Shown: positions 6,908 to 12,580 of the stretch, piece after piece
How the letters are laid out: each line of letters starts with the position of its first letter
How positions within the stretch are numbered: the first letter of the stretch is position 1
Assembly (NCBI GenBank): GCA_013331265.1
Contig: DUGS01000171.1
Location: 4,001 to 16,580 of the forward strand
From: Methanosarcina sp.
GTDB lineage: Archaea; Halobacteriota; Methanosarcinia; Methanosarcinales; Methanosarcinaceae
DNA: 12,580 bases
Direction: 5' to 3'
Notes under the pieces: generated by a model
Told to the model about the DNA's origin: nothing
The model's input: only the letters and a program-made list of their open reading frames with translations
The model's database searches: none
Program-made: the position numbers and the translations under genes

Positions 6908-7411
6908 TTGGCAAAGGTTTTCATTTACCCTATAAATAGTCTAATTCTTTCTGACCTTGTTGAGCGTTTCGGGCACAAACCCCTTACCATGATGAACCAG
7001 ATACGAGAAAAAGTTACGAGTATTAGCCTGGATTCTCCTCCTATCAATATCACTTCAGAAGACCCCAAAGCGGGTCTTAAATATGCTGCAATTGAAGTCC
7101 CGGCTGGGGTAAGGGGAAGGATGTCACTGATAGGCCCCCTGATAGAAGAGACGGAAGCTGCAATTATAGTTGAAAACCCACCCACAAACTTTGGCTGTGT
7201 GGGCTGTAACCGTACAAATGAGTTAACGAAATATCTGGTCCGCTCAAAAAATGTCCCTATACTTGAAGTAAAGTATCCGGAATCTGAGGAAGAAGCCCGT
7301 GATTTCGTAAGCAAGATTGCAGAATTCCTGGAGTCCTTGCCTAAAGAAAAGTCCGAAGAAGATGAAAAGGCAATAGAGGAAAAAACGACAGAAATGGAGG
7401 ATAAAAAATGA
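6908..7411 (+). CDS. mmp5: Methanogenesis marker protein 5
   Basis: A marker 5 family protein of 167 residues from TTG 6908 (170 from GTG 6899). Biochemical function is unknown. The N-terminus reads AKVFIYPINSLILSDLVERF, a strand-helix opening. The middle (60-90) is hydrophobic and Gly/Pro-rich without being a membrane helix. The most telling element is NFGCVGCNRTNEL, with a CxxC at 97-100, a plausible metal, Fe-S or disulfide site. The last 25 residues are a highly charged Glu/Lys tail, probably disordered. It overlaps mmp6 upstream, and its TGA overlaps the ATG of mmp15 as ATGA at 7408-7411, so the three genes are very likely translated together. The CxxC and the mmp15 neighbour make a redox or metallocluster role attractive, but this is inference. 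Confidence 0.88.
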   Translation: MAKVFIYPINSLILSDLVERFGHKPLTMMNQIREKVTSISLDSPPINITSEDPKAGLKYAAIEVPAGVRGRMSLIGPLIEETEAAIIVENPPTNFGCVGCNRTNELTKYLVRSKNVPILEVKYPESEEEARDFVSKIAEFLESLPKEKSEEDEKAIEEKTTEMEDKK

Positions 7412-8655
7412 GCGCTGAAGATTCTGGACTCGTCAAGATTGCCCTGGTATCCTGCGGTTCCGAATATGCAGGGGTTCAGCCTGAATTTGATGAAGCGGCA
7501 GCCAAAGTGAATGCAAAATTCGTTTACCCTGAAATTGACGTCGCATCGATAGATACCATTGGCAAGGACTTCGGGCTTGAGGTTGCAAGCGGAGACCTGA
7601 GGCTTATGATGGCACGGGCAAAGGCTGTCGTTGAAGGCATAGCCAATGTGGACGGAGTCTTTATTACTACCTGCTTCCGCTGCGCCGAAGGAGCAATCGT
7701 ACGAAATGAGGTAAGAAGATACATCCACAGACACGCCAATATTCCGGTTATTAGCTATTCTTTTACCGAGAGCACCACTGCCGGCACCCTTCTCACCCGC
7801 CTGGAAGCCCTGACAACGGTTGTCAGACGCAGGCATCTTCTTGCAAGGGAAGTTCAGAAAGGACTTACTGCCGGAATAGACTCAGGGTCAACGACTACAA
7901 AAGCAGTAATAATGAAGGATAATAAAATAATTGGTAAGGGCTGGGTGCCGACAACAAAAGTCCTTGAAAGTGCTGAAGAAGCATATTCTCAGGCTCTTAA
8001 AGAAGCCGGAGTTCCCAGAGAAGAAGTCCAGGCTATGGGCACGACAGGATACGGACGATTCCTTATAGGGAACCATTTTAAAGCTCAGCTTGTCCAGGAA
8101 GAAATTACCGTCAACTCTAAAGGAGCGGTTTATCTTGCAGACCGGCAGAGAGGTCCTGCAACAGTTATTGATATAGGCGGGATGGACAACAAGGCAATTT
8201 CGGTTGAAGATGGAATTCCGGGAATGTTTACAATGGGCGGGATCTGCGCCGGAGCCTCGGGACGCTTCTTTGAAATGATCTCAAAACGTCTCGGTGTGGA
8301 TATTACCGAACTTGGAGATCTTGCAGTAAAAGGCATGCATGAAAATGTGTCCATGAACAGCTACTGCATAGTATTTGGAACCCAATCCCTTGTAAATTCC
8401 CTTGCAAAAGGAGCTACTCCTGAAGATGTGGCTGCAGCCGCCTGCTACAGTGTGGTAGAACAGATCTACGAACAGCAGTTGCAGGAAGTAGATGTTAAAG
8501 AACCTCTGATTCTTGTTGGTGGGTCTTCGCTAATTGCAGGTGTCCCAAAAGCCCTTGGAGAACTTCTCAAGATCAATGTCCTTGTGCCTGAAAACTCCCA
8601 TCTTATTGGGGCAGTAGGAGCAGCCCTTCTTGCTTCAGGCTACGTGGAGGAGTGA
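7408..8655 (+). CDS. mmp15: Methanogenesis marker protein 15, ATP-driven Fe-S activator-like fusion
   Basis: A 415-residue, two-part protein of the marker 15 family. Residues 1-150 resemble the Fe-S subunits of 2-hydroxyacyl-CoA dehydratases and benzoyl-CoA reductases, with cysteines at 16, 89 and 92 (TTCFRC) and an IPVISYSFTEST strand. Residues 153-415 form an acetate/sugar kinase-Hsc70-actin fold activator like HgdC/BcrAD: phosphate loop GIDSGST (156-162), GTTGYGR (211-217), DIGG (255-258) and LVGGSS (369-374). Cys280 (GGICAGASGRF) and Cys320 (NSYCIVF) fall where HgdC has the two cysteines holding one [4Fe-4S] cluster between two subunits. Such activators couple ATP hydrolysis to very low-potential electron transfer, which MCR activation requires. 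GGAGG at 7396-7400 precedes the ATG, which overlaps the mmp5 stop. The family is firm; acting as electron donor is inference. Confidence 0.93.
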   Translation: MSAEDSGLVKIALVSCGSEYAGVQPEFDEAAAKVNAKFVYPEIDVASIDTIGKDFGLEVASGDLRLMMARAKAVVEGIANVDGVFITTCFRCAEGAIVRNEVRRYIHRHANIPVISYSFTESTTAGTLLTRLEALTTVVRRRHLLAREVQKGLTAGIDSGSTTTKAVIMKDNKIIGKGWVPTTKVLESAEEAYSQALKEAGVPREEVQAMGTTGYGRFLIGNHFKAQLVQEEITVNSKGAVYLADRQRGPATVIDIGGMDNKAISVEDGIPGMFTMGGICAGASGRFFEMISKRLGVDITELGDLAVKGMHENVSMNSYCIVFGTQSLVNSLAKGATPEDVAAAACYSVVEQIYEQQLQEVDVKEPLILVGGSSLIAGVPKALGELLKINVLVPENSHLIGAVGAALLASGYVEE

Positions 8656-8662
8656 GGTCAAA

Positions 8663-9262
8663 ATGGATTCGCTTGAGACCTTTGTTGTCGAGTCCGCAAT
8701 TGATTCGGAGCAGGAGTTTTACAGGAAGATTATAGAGGACAACCTTGCAAGTCTCAAGCTTGCCCCTGCAATAGGAAGGATCAAGGTGGTGCTGAGGCCT
8801 GAAGATTCACTCTTCCAGATGGCTATCATTCTCAGGGACGTAGGCACAAAGGTCACGACAATTGATATTGCCGACGTGGAAGCAAAACCTATCGCCGGTG
8901 AAGTAATAATCTCGATCACAAAAGAGCAATACATCCCGGAACTGCTCGTGAAACTCTGGGAGCGCTACGGAAAAGCGAACATCAGCCAGCCGGACAGATG
9001 GACTGTAACCATAAGTACGGATAGGGCAGTGGAAGAAGCGGCTTTTCTTAAAGATATGATGGTTGCAGATCCAAGGCACAGGCTTCATGAGAACCTCGTG
9101 GACTTTGCAATCAGGGCAACTCCCGAAGGGTTCAGGGTTCGCTACCACCTGTATAAAGGTAACCGCTTTGTTTTCGTAGCATCCGAGGAAGCATTGAAAC
9201 ATGAGTGGATAGAAGAAGCAGGAGCAATGCTTGAAGAATTGATGGAAGGAGGGAAAAAATAA
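8663..9262 (+). CDS. mmp17: Methanogenesis marker protein 17, part of the MCR activation complex
   Basis: A 199-residue soluble protein of the marker 17 family, a component of the ATP-dependent MCR activation complex with McrC, Mmp7, Mmp3 and A2. It is mixed alpha/beta with alternating strands (about 37-47, 64-70, 79-85, 112-119, 156-174) and a helical, acidic C-terminus. It contains no cysteine at all, so it cannot hold an Fe-S cluster through cysteine and is more likely a structural or docking subunit. The ATG at 8663 follows GAGGT at 8654-8658, seven bases after the mmp15 stop; a longer in-frame form from TTG 8630 would run inside mmp15 and is rejected. The stop is one base before mmp7, and the two products act in the same complex, so coupled translation fits. 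Confidence 0.92.
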   Translation: MDSLETFVVESAIDSEQEFYRKIIEDNLASLKLAPAIGRIKVVLRPEDSLFQMAIILRDVGTKVTTIDIADVEAKPIAGEVIISITKEQYIPELLVKLWERYGKANISQPDRWTVTISTDRAVEEAAFLKDMMVADPRHRLHENLVDFAIRATPEGFRVRYHLYKGNRFVFVASEEALKHEWIEEAGAMLEELMEGGKK

Positions 9263-9263
9263 G

Positions 9264-10199
9264 ATGGCTGTACTCCTACCCTATCTTTATACCGGGGGGG
9301 TCCATAAGCACGGGCTTTTAATCGAGTTGATGGAAGACCTGGGAGGCTACATAATCCAGAAAGTAGTTACCGGGACTGAAGTCAATCTTATAATGCTTGT
9401 GCCTGAAAAAGATGTTGATGTTGTAAAAAAACTCTCGGACGAACTACTTGGGGTTCTGGTGGAAGCACCTCTCACAGGTGTGGAAATTGCAGTTGTCTCC
9501 CCTACACTTGCTTCTCATCATCTCCCTCACTCAGCCTGTGATGTAGCAGAATACCTCCGCCACCCCGGAGCCAATACGAACATGATAGGGCTCGCAAGGG
9601 GGATGGGGCGAAGGGTATCCCTGTCAATGGACTACGAAAGGAAACTGATTAACGAGCACGATATTGCAGTTTTCACCTTCGGCTCTTTCAGTGACTGCAT
9701 TACAAAAAAGAAGCCAAAACTTTTTGAAGGCATAGAAATACCGATTGTGGTTACCGGAGGGCCTGCTGACCTTAAAACCGAAGATGTTCCCGGAGCAGAC
9801 CTCTACATTGGCAATATCGGAAGAGTATCTCACAGGTTAAGAAGGACAGAGGAAATTAATGCCCTTGATAGCCTCAACGAAGGAGTCTCAAAAATAGCGG
9901 ATAATATCCGCAAACAGCAGGCAAAAGACCCTCTTGCAGTACTTCCTGCACGGGTAATGAAAGAGATAGAAAATCAGGTTCAGGAAATCCGTACCGTACT
10001 TTCTCCAGCCCCGCTTACTCTTCAGCTTAATGGGCTCAGGGTCAAACTGCCATACGATGAGTTCCATGAGAAAATAGAAAAGCTGGAGTTTGATGAAGGA
10101 GTTACTCTTTCCGAGCTTGCAGATATTTCGCGGTCAAAAATGAAAAATTATATATTGATAAAAATCAAATCTAAGTCTGACGTAGGTTTTGCAATTTGA
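9264..10199 (+). CDS. mmp7: Methanogenesis marker protein 7, Fe-S component of the MCR activation complex
   Basis: A 311-residue protein of the marker 7 family, a partner of McrC, Mmp17, Mmp3 and A2 in MCR activation. The complex carries complex Fe-S clusters like a nitrogenase cofactor precursor. A conserved core lies at about 80-120: a histidine-rich stretch (H85, H86, H89) leads into C92 in ACDVAEYLRH, then NMIGLARGMGRR. A second conserved site is FGSFSDC (139-145) with C145. These are the only two cysteines, so they and nearby histidines are the natural ligand candidates. The C-terminal third (205-311) is charged and helical and may be an interaction arm. The ATG at 9264 follows GGAGG within the end of mmp17, one base after its stop. 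It closes the run of marker genes. Confidence 0.93.
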   Translation: MAVLLPYLYTGGVHKHGLLIELMEDLGGYIIQKVVTGTEVNLIMLVPEKDVDVVKKLSDELLGVLVEAPLTGVEIAVVSPTLASHHLPHSACDVAEYLRHPGANTNMIGLARGMGRRVSLSMDYERKLINEHDIAVFTFGSFSDCITKKKPKLFEGIEIPIVVTGGPADLKTEDVPGADLYIGNIGRVSHRLRRTEEINALDSLNEGVSKIADNIRKQQAKDPLAVLPARVMKEIENQVQEIRTVLSPAPLTLQLNGLRVKLPYDEFHEKIEKLEFDEGVTLSELADISRSKMKNYILIKIKSKSDVGFAI

Positions 10200-10288
10200 C
10201 CCGGATTCTGTTGAGCTAAAAATTATCCACTTTACATTTTTACTGGGTTTGTGCCTTTTCACTTATCCTTTAAACTGTAAAACCCGAC

Positions 10289-10297
10289 CTAAATATG
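10289..10297 (+). promoter_or_regulatory. TATA-like element upstream of the AhpD/CMD-family gene
   Basis: CTAAATATG would place a transcription start near 10320 and leave a short leader with GGTGG at 10333-10337, six bases before the ATG at 10344. The match to the archaeal box A is moderate. The rest of the 144-bp gap after mmp7 holds no gene; the frame at 10189-10374 is rejected. Confidence 0.3.
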
Positions 10298-10343
10298 GGT
10301 CTAGTCCGGTTTCCACGACGTTAATCTATGCTGGTGGTTTCTT

Positions 10344-10835
10344 ATGGAACTTGAGGATATTGTGGAAATTTTGAAAAGTGATCCCCAGAAAGTCATTCCT
10401 GAACTCCTCGATGATGTTCGGGAACAGTATGGAGAAGTCCCTTATATTATGAATTTCATGAAGGACCTTCCTGAGATATTTATTCCGAAGACCCTTTACG
10501 ACAACTCCATCATGCGAGAGGTTAAACATCTCGACCAGGAAACCGTGGAACTCATTTCCATTAGTGTGGCTTCTGCCCTTCGCTGTGAACACTGCCTGAA
10601 AATGCATGTAAGAATAGCAAAAAGAAAAGGAATTTCAAAAGAAAAAATATTTTCTGCGATACTGATAGGAGCATCTCTATCGAACGCTGCAGTGCTTGCA
10701 GAAAGTACAAGGGCTCTTGCCTCCGAATTTCCTGATGAAAATAACCACGATAAAGAAGAGGGAAAAGAAGAAAAAGAGCAATGTTGCGACCCTGACTGCG
10801 AGGTATGTAATATCGCCGGAGTAAATATAAAGTAA
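10344..10835 (+). CDS. AhpD/carboxymuconolactone decarboxylase-family protein with cysteine-rich tail
   Basis: A 163-residue protein. Residues 65-125 match the CMD/AhpD-type helical core, with the redox motif CEHC (81-84) and H88 in CLKMHV, as in AhpD-like peroxidase reductants where the two cysteines form a catalytic disulfide. After a Glu/Lys-rich linker (about 130-146) comes a second cysteine cluster, CC-x3-C-x2-C at 147-155, which is not part of the usual domain and could bind metal or relay disulfides. A true decarboxylase role is unlikely because the CxxC points to thiol chemistry. The gene has its own weak promoter-like element and lies 144 bp after mmp7, so it may be separately expressed, though the same strand and adjacency leave a link to the oxygen-sensitive MCR machinery open. 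The family is well supported; the substrate is unknown. Confidence 0.85.
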   Translation: MELEDIVEILKSDPQKVIPELLDDVREQYGEVPYIMNFMKDLPEIFIPKTLYDNSIMREVKHLDQETVELISISVASALRCEHCLKMHVRIAKRKGISKEKIFSAILIGASLSNAAVLAESTRALASEFPDENNHDKEEGKEEKEQCCDPDCEVCNIAGVNIK

Positions 10836-10935
10836 ACATGTATTTAATAAACAGGTAGCAAAGACTCAGAATTTTATATCTCCAGGCTAACTTATTAAAG
10901 AATCAATTTTTAAATGATTAATTATTAAAAACGGC

Positions 10936-10943
10936 TTTTTTTT
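10936..10943 (+). terminator. Oligo-T terminator after the AhpD/CMD-family gene
   Basis: Eight consecutive T residues follow a short GC-containing ACGGC within an AT-rich spacer, 100 bp past the stop codon. Runs of T on the coding strand are the main intrinsic termination signal in archaea. No strong hairpin is present. Confidence 0.4.
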
Positions 10944-11095
10944 ATCTGCTTAAGTTAAAGTCAATTTGAAGCTAAACTCCAGATAGGTTTCCTGATAAAT
11001 CGTTTCAGGTCAAGGTTTTTATAATCTTAAAACTTATTTTTAAAAAGACATTTTCTGACTTTAATTTTCAGCCTATAAAACTATCAAATTCACGC

Positions 11096-11129
11096 AGGAC
11101 TTACACGGCTTAAGGACTTATACGGCTTA
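11096..11129. repeat. Perfectly abutting two-copy 17-bp tandem repeat
   Basis: AGGACTTACACGGCTTA (11096-11112) is followed immediately by AGGACTTATACGGCTTA (11113-11129), with one difference in 17. The second copy runs into the TTATATA element, so the repeat sits where an archaeal activator or repressor would bind. Confidence 0.85.
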
Positions 11130-11133
11130 TATA
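11127..11133 (+). promoter_or_regulatory. TATA-like element upstream of the metalloprotease gene
   Basis: TTATATA lies 38-44 bp before the ATG at 11171. A start of transcription about 25 bp downstream would leave a leader of roughly 15 nt with no clear ribosome binding site. Confidence 0.4.
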
Positions 11134-11170
11134 CAGGAGAATAAGAAAGAAAATAGTTTTAAATAAATTA

Positions 11171-11896
11171 ATGATATGGGGGCTCATTTGTATTAATCAA
11201 AATAATGTGCATCTAATAACCTTATCCTTCATTTTATTTCTGGTGTTATTTTTTATACCTGCCGTTTCTGCAGCATCCGGGGAAGTTCCGGAAAAAATTC
11301 TTGATAACCCCTGGGACCATTCTCCAATTACAGTATACATTAACAACAAAAGCGTCCCTCTCCACTACAGTCCTACATACTATGAACAGATAGAGAAAGC
11401 TCTTGAATACTGGGAAAATGGAGGAAATGGGGACCTCGACTACACCCCTGTTTTTGAGATTGTTGACTCCGAAGAAGCTGACATCAGGATAAGATGGGTT
11501 GAAAACCTGGAAAGTATTGAAGGTGCTCCTTCGGGAGTGGCTGGCTATGCAAAGCCAGAGATATCCGGAAACCGGTTCGTTGAAGTGGATATAGTACTTG
11601 AGGTTGGAAACTATCAGGGCAAAGCATGGCGCCAGTACGGAGATTCAACAATGCTCAGTATTTCAAAGCATGAACTGGGGCATGCCCTTGGCCTCGGGCA
11701 CAGCAATAGCCCGAGGGATATAATGTACCCTGAACATGAAATGGGAGATAATGTAAACCCGATACTGCTTAGCAAGTATGGGGGCTTGCTGCGTGCAGCG
11801 TTTTTTCTAGGTCTTGCAGTTATACTGTTCCTGGGAGTAAGCTGGCAGTATAGTCGGAGAAAAAGAAAAAAACTTGAAGACGAGTATTTCAAATAA
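11171..11896 (+). CDS. Membrane-anchored matrixin-like zinc metalloprotease
   Basis: A 241-residue exported protein. A hydrophobic segment (about 15-34, ending AVSAAS) is a signal peptide or N-terminal anchor. The catalytic domain carries HELGHALGLGH (167-177), the HExxHxxGxxH zinc motif with E168 as general base, and a Met-turn at DIMYP (M185), which together define metzincins. IRIRW (106-110) precedes a matrixin-like variable region. A second hydrophobic stretch (about 207-226) followed by a strongly basic tail (RRKRKK) anchors the C-terminus inside, leaving the protease outside. The domain is about matrixin size, without an obvious cysteine-switch propeptide. The ATG at 11171 lacks a ribosome binding site; an in-frame GTG at 11207 would give a more typical signal peptide and is a real alternative. 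It converges on the Nudix gene, 31 bp away. Substrates are unknown. Confidence 0.9.
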   Translation: MIWGLICINQNNVHLITLSFILFLVLFFIPAVSAASGEVPEKILDNPWDHSPITVYINNKSVPLHYSPTYYEQIEKALEYWENGGNGDLDYTPVFEIVDSEEADIRIRWVENLESIEGAPSGVAGYAKPEISGNRFVEVDIVLEVGNYQGKAWRQYGDSTMLSISKHELGHALGLGHSNSPRDIMYPEHEMGDNVNPILLSKYGGLLRAAFFLGLAVILFLGVSWQYSRRKRKKLEDEYFK

Positions 11897-11927
11897 GAAT
11901 CTAATGAGAATACATACGGTCTTAGGG

Positions 11928-12365
11928 TTAAATAGGAAATTCGGAAGGCTGTTTATTCTCATGGGCAAACTGTTCAAAGAAATCCCTAAAATAAGCAGGA
12001 AGTGACTCCATTCCAAGAATATCTTCAAGGGAAATCCAGGCATATTCAATGTGTTCATAACTCAATTTAACATCGGAAACAACATACCCCCCATTAAAAA
12101 CAATAGCAATGACTTTTTTTCTCGGAAGCTCAAAGTTTACCTCTCCTGCAATTTCCCCGGGGGAAATCGAAATTCCGGTTTCTTCCCATACCTCACGTGC
12201 AACCCCTTCTTTAAGTGACTCGGCCTGGTTCACCTTTCCGCCCGGGAGGTCCCATTTTCCGGGGTTAGTGCGGGAATTTTCCGAACGCCTGAGCAGCAGG
12301 AATTCTCCTTTCTCGTTCCGTATAAGGGCGTATACAGAAATAATATAAGGTTTCTCCAGATTCAT
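11928..12365 (-). CDS. Nudix hydrolase
   Basis: A 145-residue cytoplasmic protein with a complete Nudix box from G43 to I65: G-x5-E49, then R57-E58, E61-E62 and G64 before a hydrophobic residue, as required for metal-dependent cleavage of nucleoside diphosphate-linked compounds. KWDLPGGK precedes the box. The family includes MutT-type 8-oxo-dGTPases, ADP-ribose and NADH hydrolases. The short single-domain form and the PGKWDLPGGK opening resemble MutT-like housecleaning enzymes, but the substrate cannot be fixed from the sequence. The ATG at 12363-12365 has no obvious ribosome binding site; TTTAAG on the minus strand about 30 bases upstream could serve as a weak box A for a leaderless transcript. 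It is convergent with the metalloprotease gene and unrelated to the marker cluster. Confidence 0.92.
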   Translation of the reverse strand: MNLEKPYIISVYALIRNEKGEFLLLRRSENSRTNPGKWDLPGGKVNQAESLKEGVAREVWEETGISISPGEIAGEVNFELPRKKVIAIVFNGGYVVSDVKLSYEHIEYAWISLEDILGMESLPAYFRDFFEQFAHENKQPSEFPI

Positions 12366-12580
12366 GTAATATTATCTAAGATTTCTCTGCCTTAAAGAAT
12401 GGCTCTTTCAAGATTTTCATGAGAAAGATTCTGATTAAAATCGCACTACTATTACTCCAAAAATCTTTAAGAGGGCATATCCTCTTTGTGCTTTATTAGA
12501 CATTACTATAGATGCAAGTGAAGTCGAAAATGTGTTAATTGGTATTGATGATGTAGTTTTATTACTACGGGAGCGCGGAG
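12366..12580. other. Right-end non-coding stretch with small hairpin and open frame running off the window
   Basis: No supported gene. AAGAGG (12469-12474) and CCTCTT (12481-12486) form a six-base-pair hairpin with a six-base loop. A plus-strand frame is open from 12439 to the window end (about 47 codons, ending in VVLLLRERG) but has no ATG and no ribosome binding site. It may be a gene remnant or chance. Confidence 0.4.

Larger units (their letters stand above)
10836..11170. other. Intergenic region with oligo-T terminator, tandem repeat and promoter-like sequence
   Basis: No coding frame of credible length or composition. It holds an eight-T run (10936-10943) likely ending the upstream transcript, a two-copy 17-bp tandem repeat (11096-11129) and a TTATATA element (11127-11133) before the metalloprotease gene. 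The remainder is AT-rich and featureless to my reading. Confidence 0.6.

Noticed and set aside
10189..10374. A 61-codon frame between mmp7 and the AhpD-like gene
   Set aside because: It begins at TTG inside mmp7, crosses the promoter-like element and the start of the next gene, and has no recognisable features.
1010..11896. A functional link between the presenilin-like protease and the matrixin-like metalloprotease in a membrane-shedding pathway
   Set aside because: The idea mimics eukaryotic sheddase and presenilin pairing, but the genes are about 9 kb apart, separated by the marker cluster and separately promoted.
12439..12580. Open plus-strand frame at the right edge as a partial gene
   Set aside because: No ATG or ribosome binding site, only about 47 codons and no recognised family. 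It is noted under the right-end entry only.
1..12580. CRISPR arrays, tRNA or rRNA genes, insertion sequences
   Set aside because: No regularly spaced repeat array, no cloverleaf-like conserved blocks, and no transposase frame or terminal inverted repeats were seen.

Overview
The window is archaeal and almost certainly from a Methanosarcina or a close relative. It carries a near-complete run of genes found only in methane-forming or methane-oxidising archaea: component A2 of the methyl-coenzyme M reductase (MCR) activation system and methanogenesis marker proteins 3, 6, 5, 15, 17 and 7. The codon use, AT-rich spacers, archaeal TATA-like promoters and GGAGG/GAGGTGA ribosome binding sites fit that genus.

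Layout. The left flank has a small membrane/coiled-coil protein on the minus strand (138-473) and a 536-bp AT-rich spacer. Next come a presenilin-type intramembrane aspartyl protease (1010-1903) and a soluble HAD-superfamily protein with P-type-ATPase-like motifs (2022-2822). The core (3071-10199, all plus strand) is atwA, mmp3, mmp6, mmp5, mmp15, mmp17, mmp7. The atwA-mmp3 gap is 42 bp and can fold into a hairpin covering the mmp3 start codon. A 151-bp gap precedes mmp6, after which the five remaining genes overlap or nearly touch. The right flank has an AhpD/CMD-type CxxC protein (10344-10835), a 335-bp spacer with an oligo-T tract and a 17-bp tandem repeat, a membrane-anchored matrixin-like metalloprotease (11171-11896), and a convergent Nudix hydrolase (11928-12365, minus). 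The last 215 bp hold no gene I can support.

How the genes work together. MCR is active only when the nickel of coenzyme F430 is Ni(I), which needs very low-potential electrons and ATP. Published work on Methanococcus maripaludis (from memory) purified an ATP-dependent activation complex of McrC, Mmp7, Mmp17, Mmp3 and A2 containing complex Fe-S clusters similar to a nitrogenase cofactor precursor. Four of those five parts are encoded here; mcrC is not in the window and normally sits in the mcr operon. The genes between them, mmp6, mmp5 and mmp15, have no established role. Mmp15 looks like a fusion of a dehydratase/reductase-like domain with an ATP-driven Fe-S electron activator of the HgdC/BcrAD type, so it is a natural candidate for feeding electrons into this system. 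That last point is inference.

The most interesting observations are the Mmp15 architecture, the hairpin over the mmp3 GTG start, the cyclophilin-like internal duplication in Mmp3, the four-cysteine insert in the first ATPase domain of A2, and the lack of any cysteine in Mmp17.
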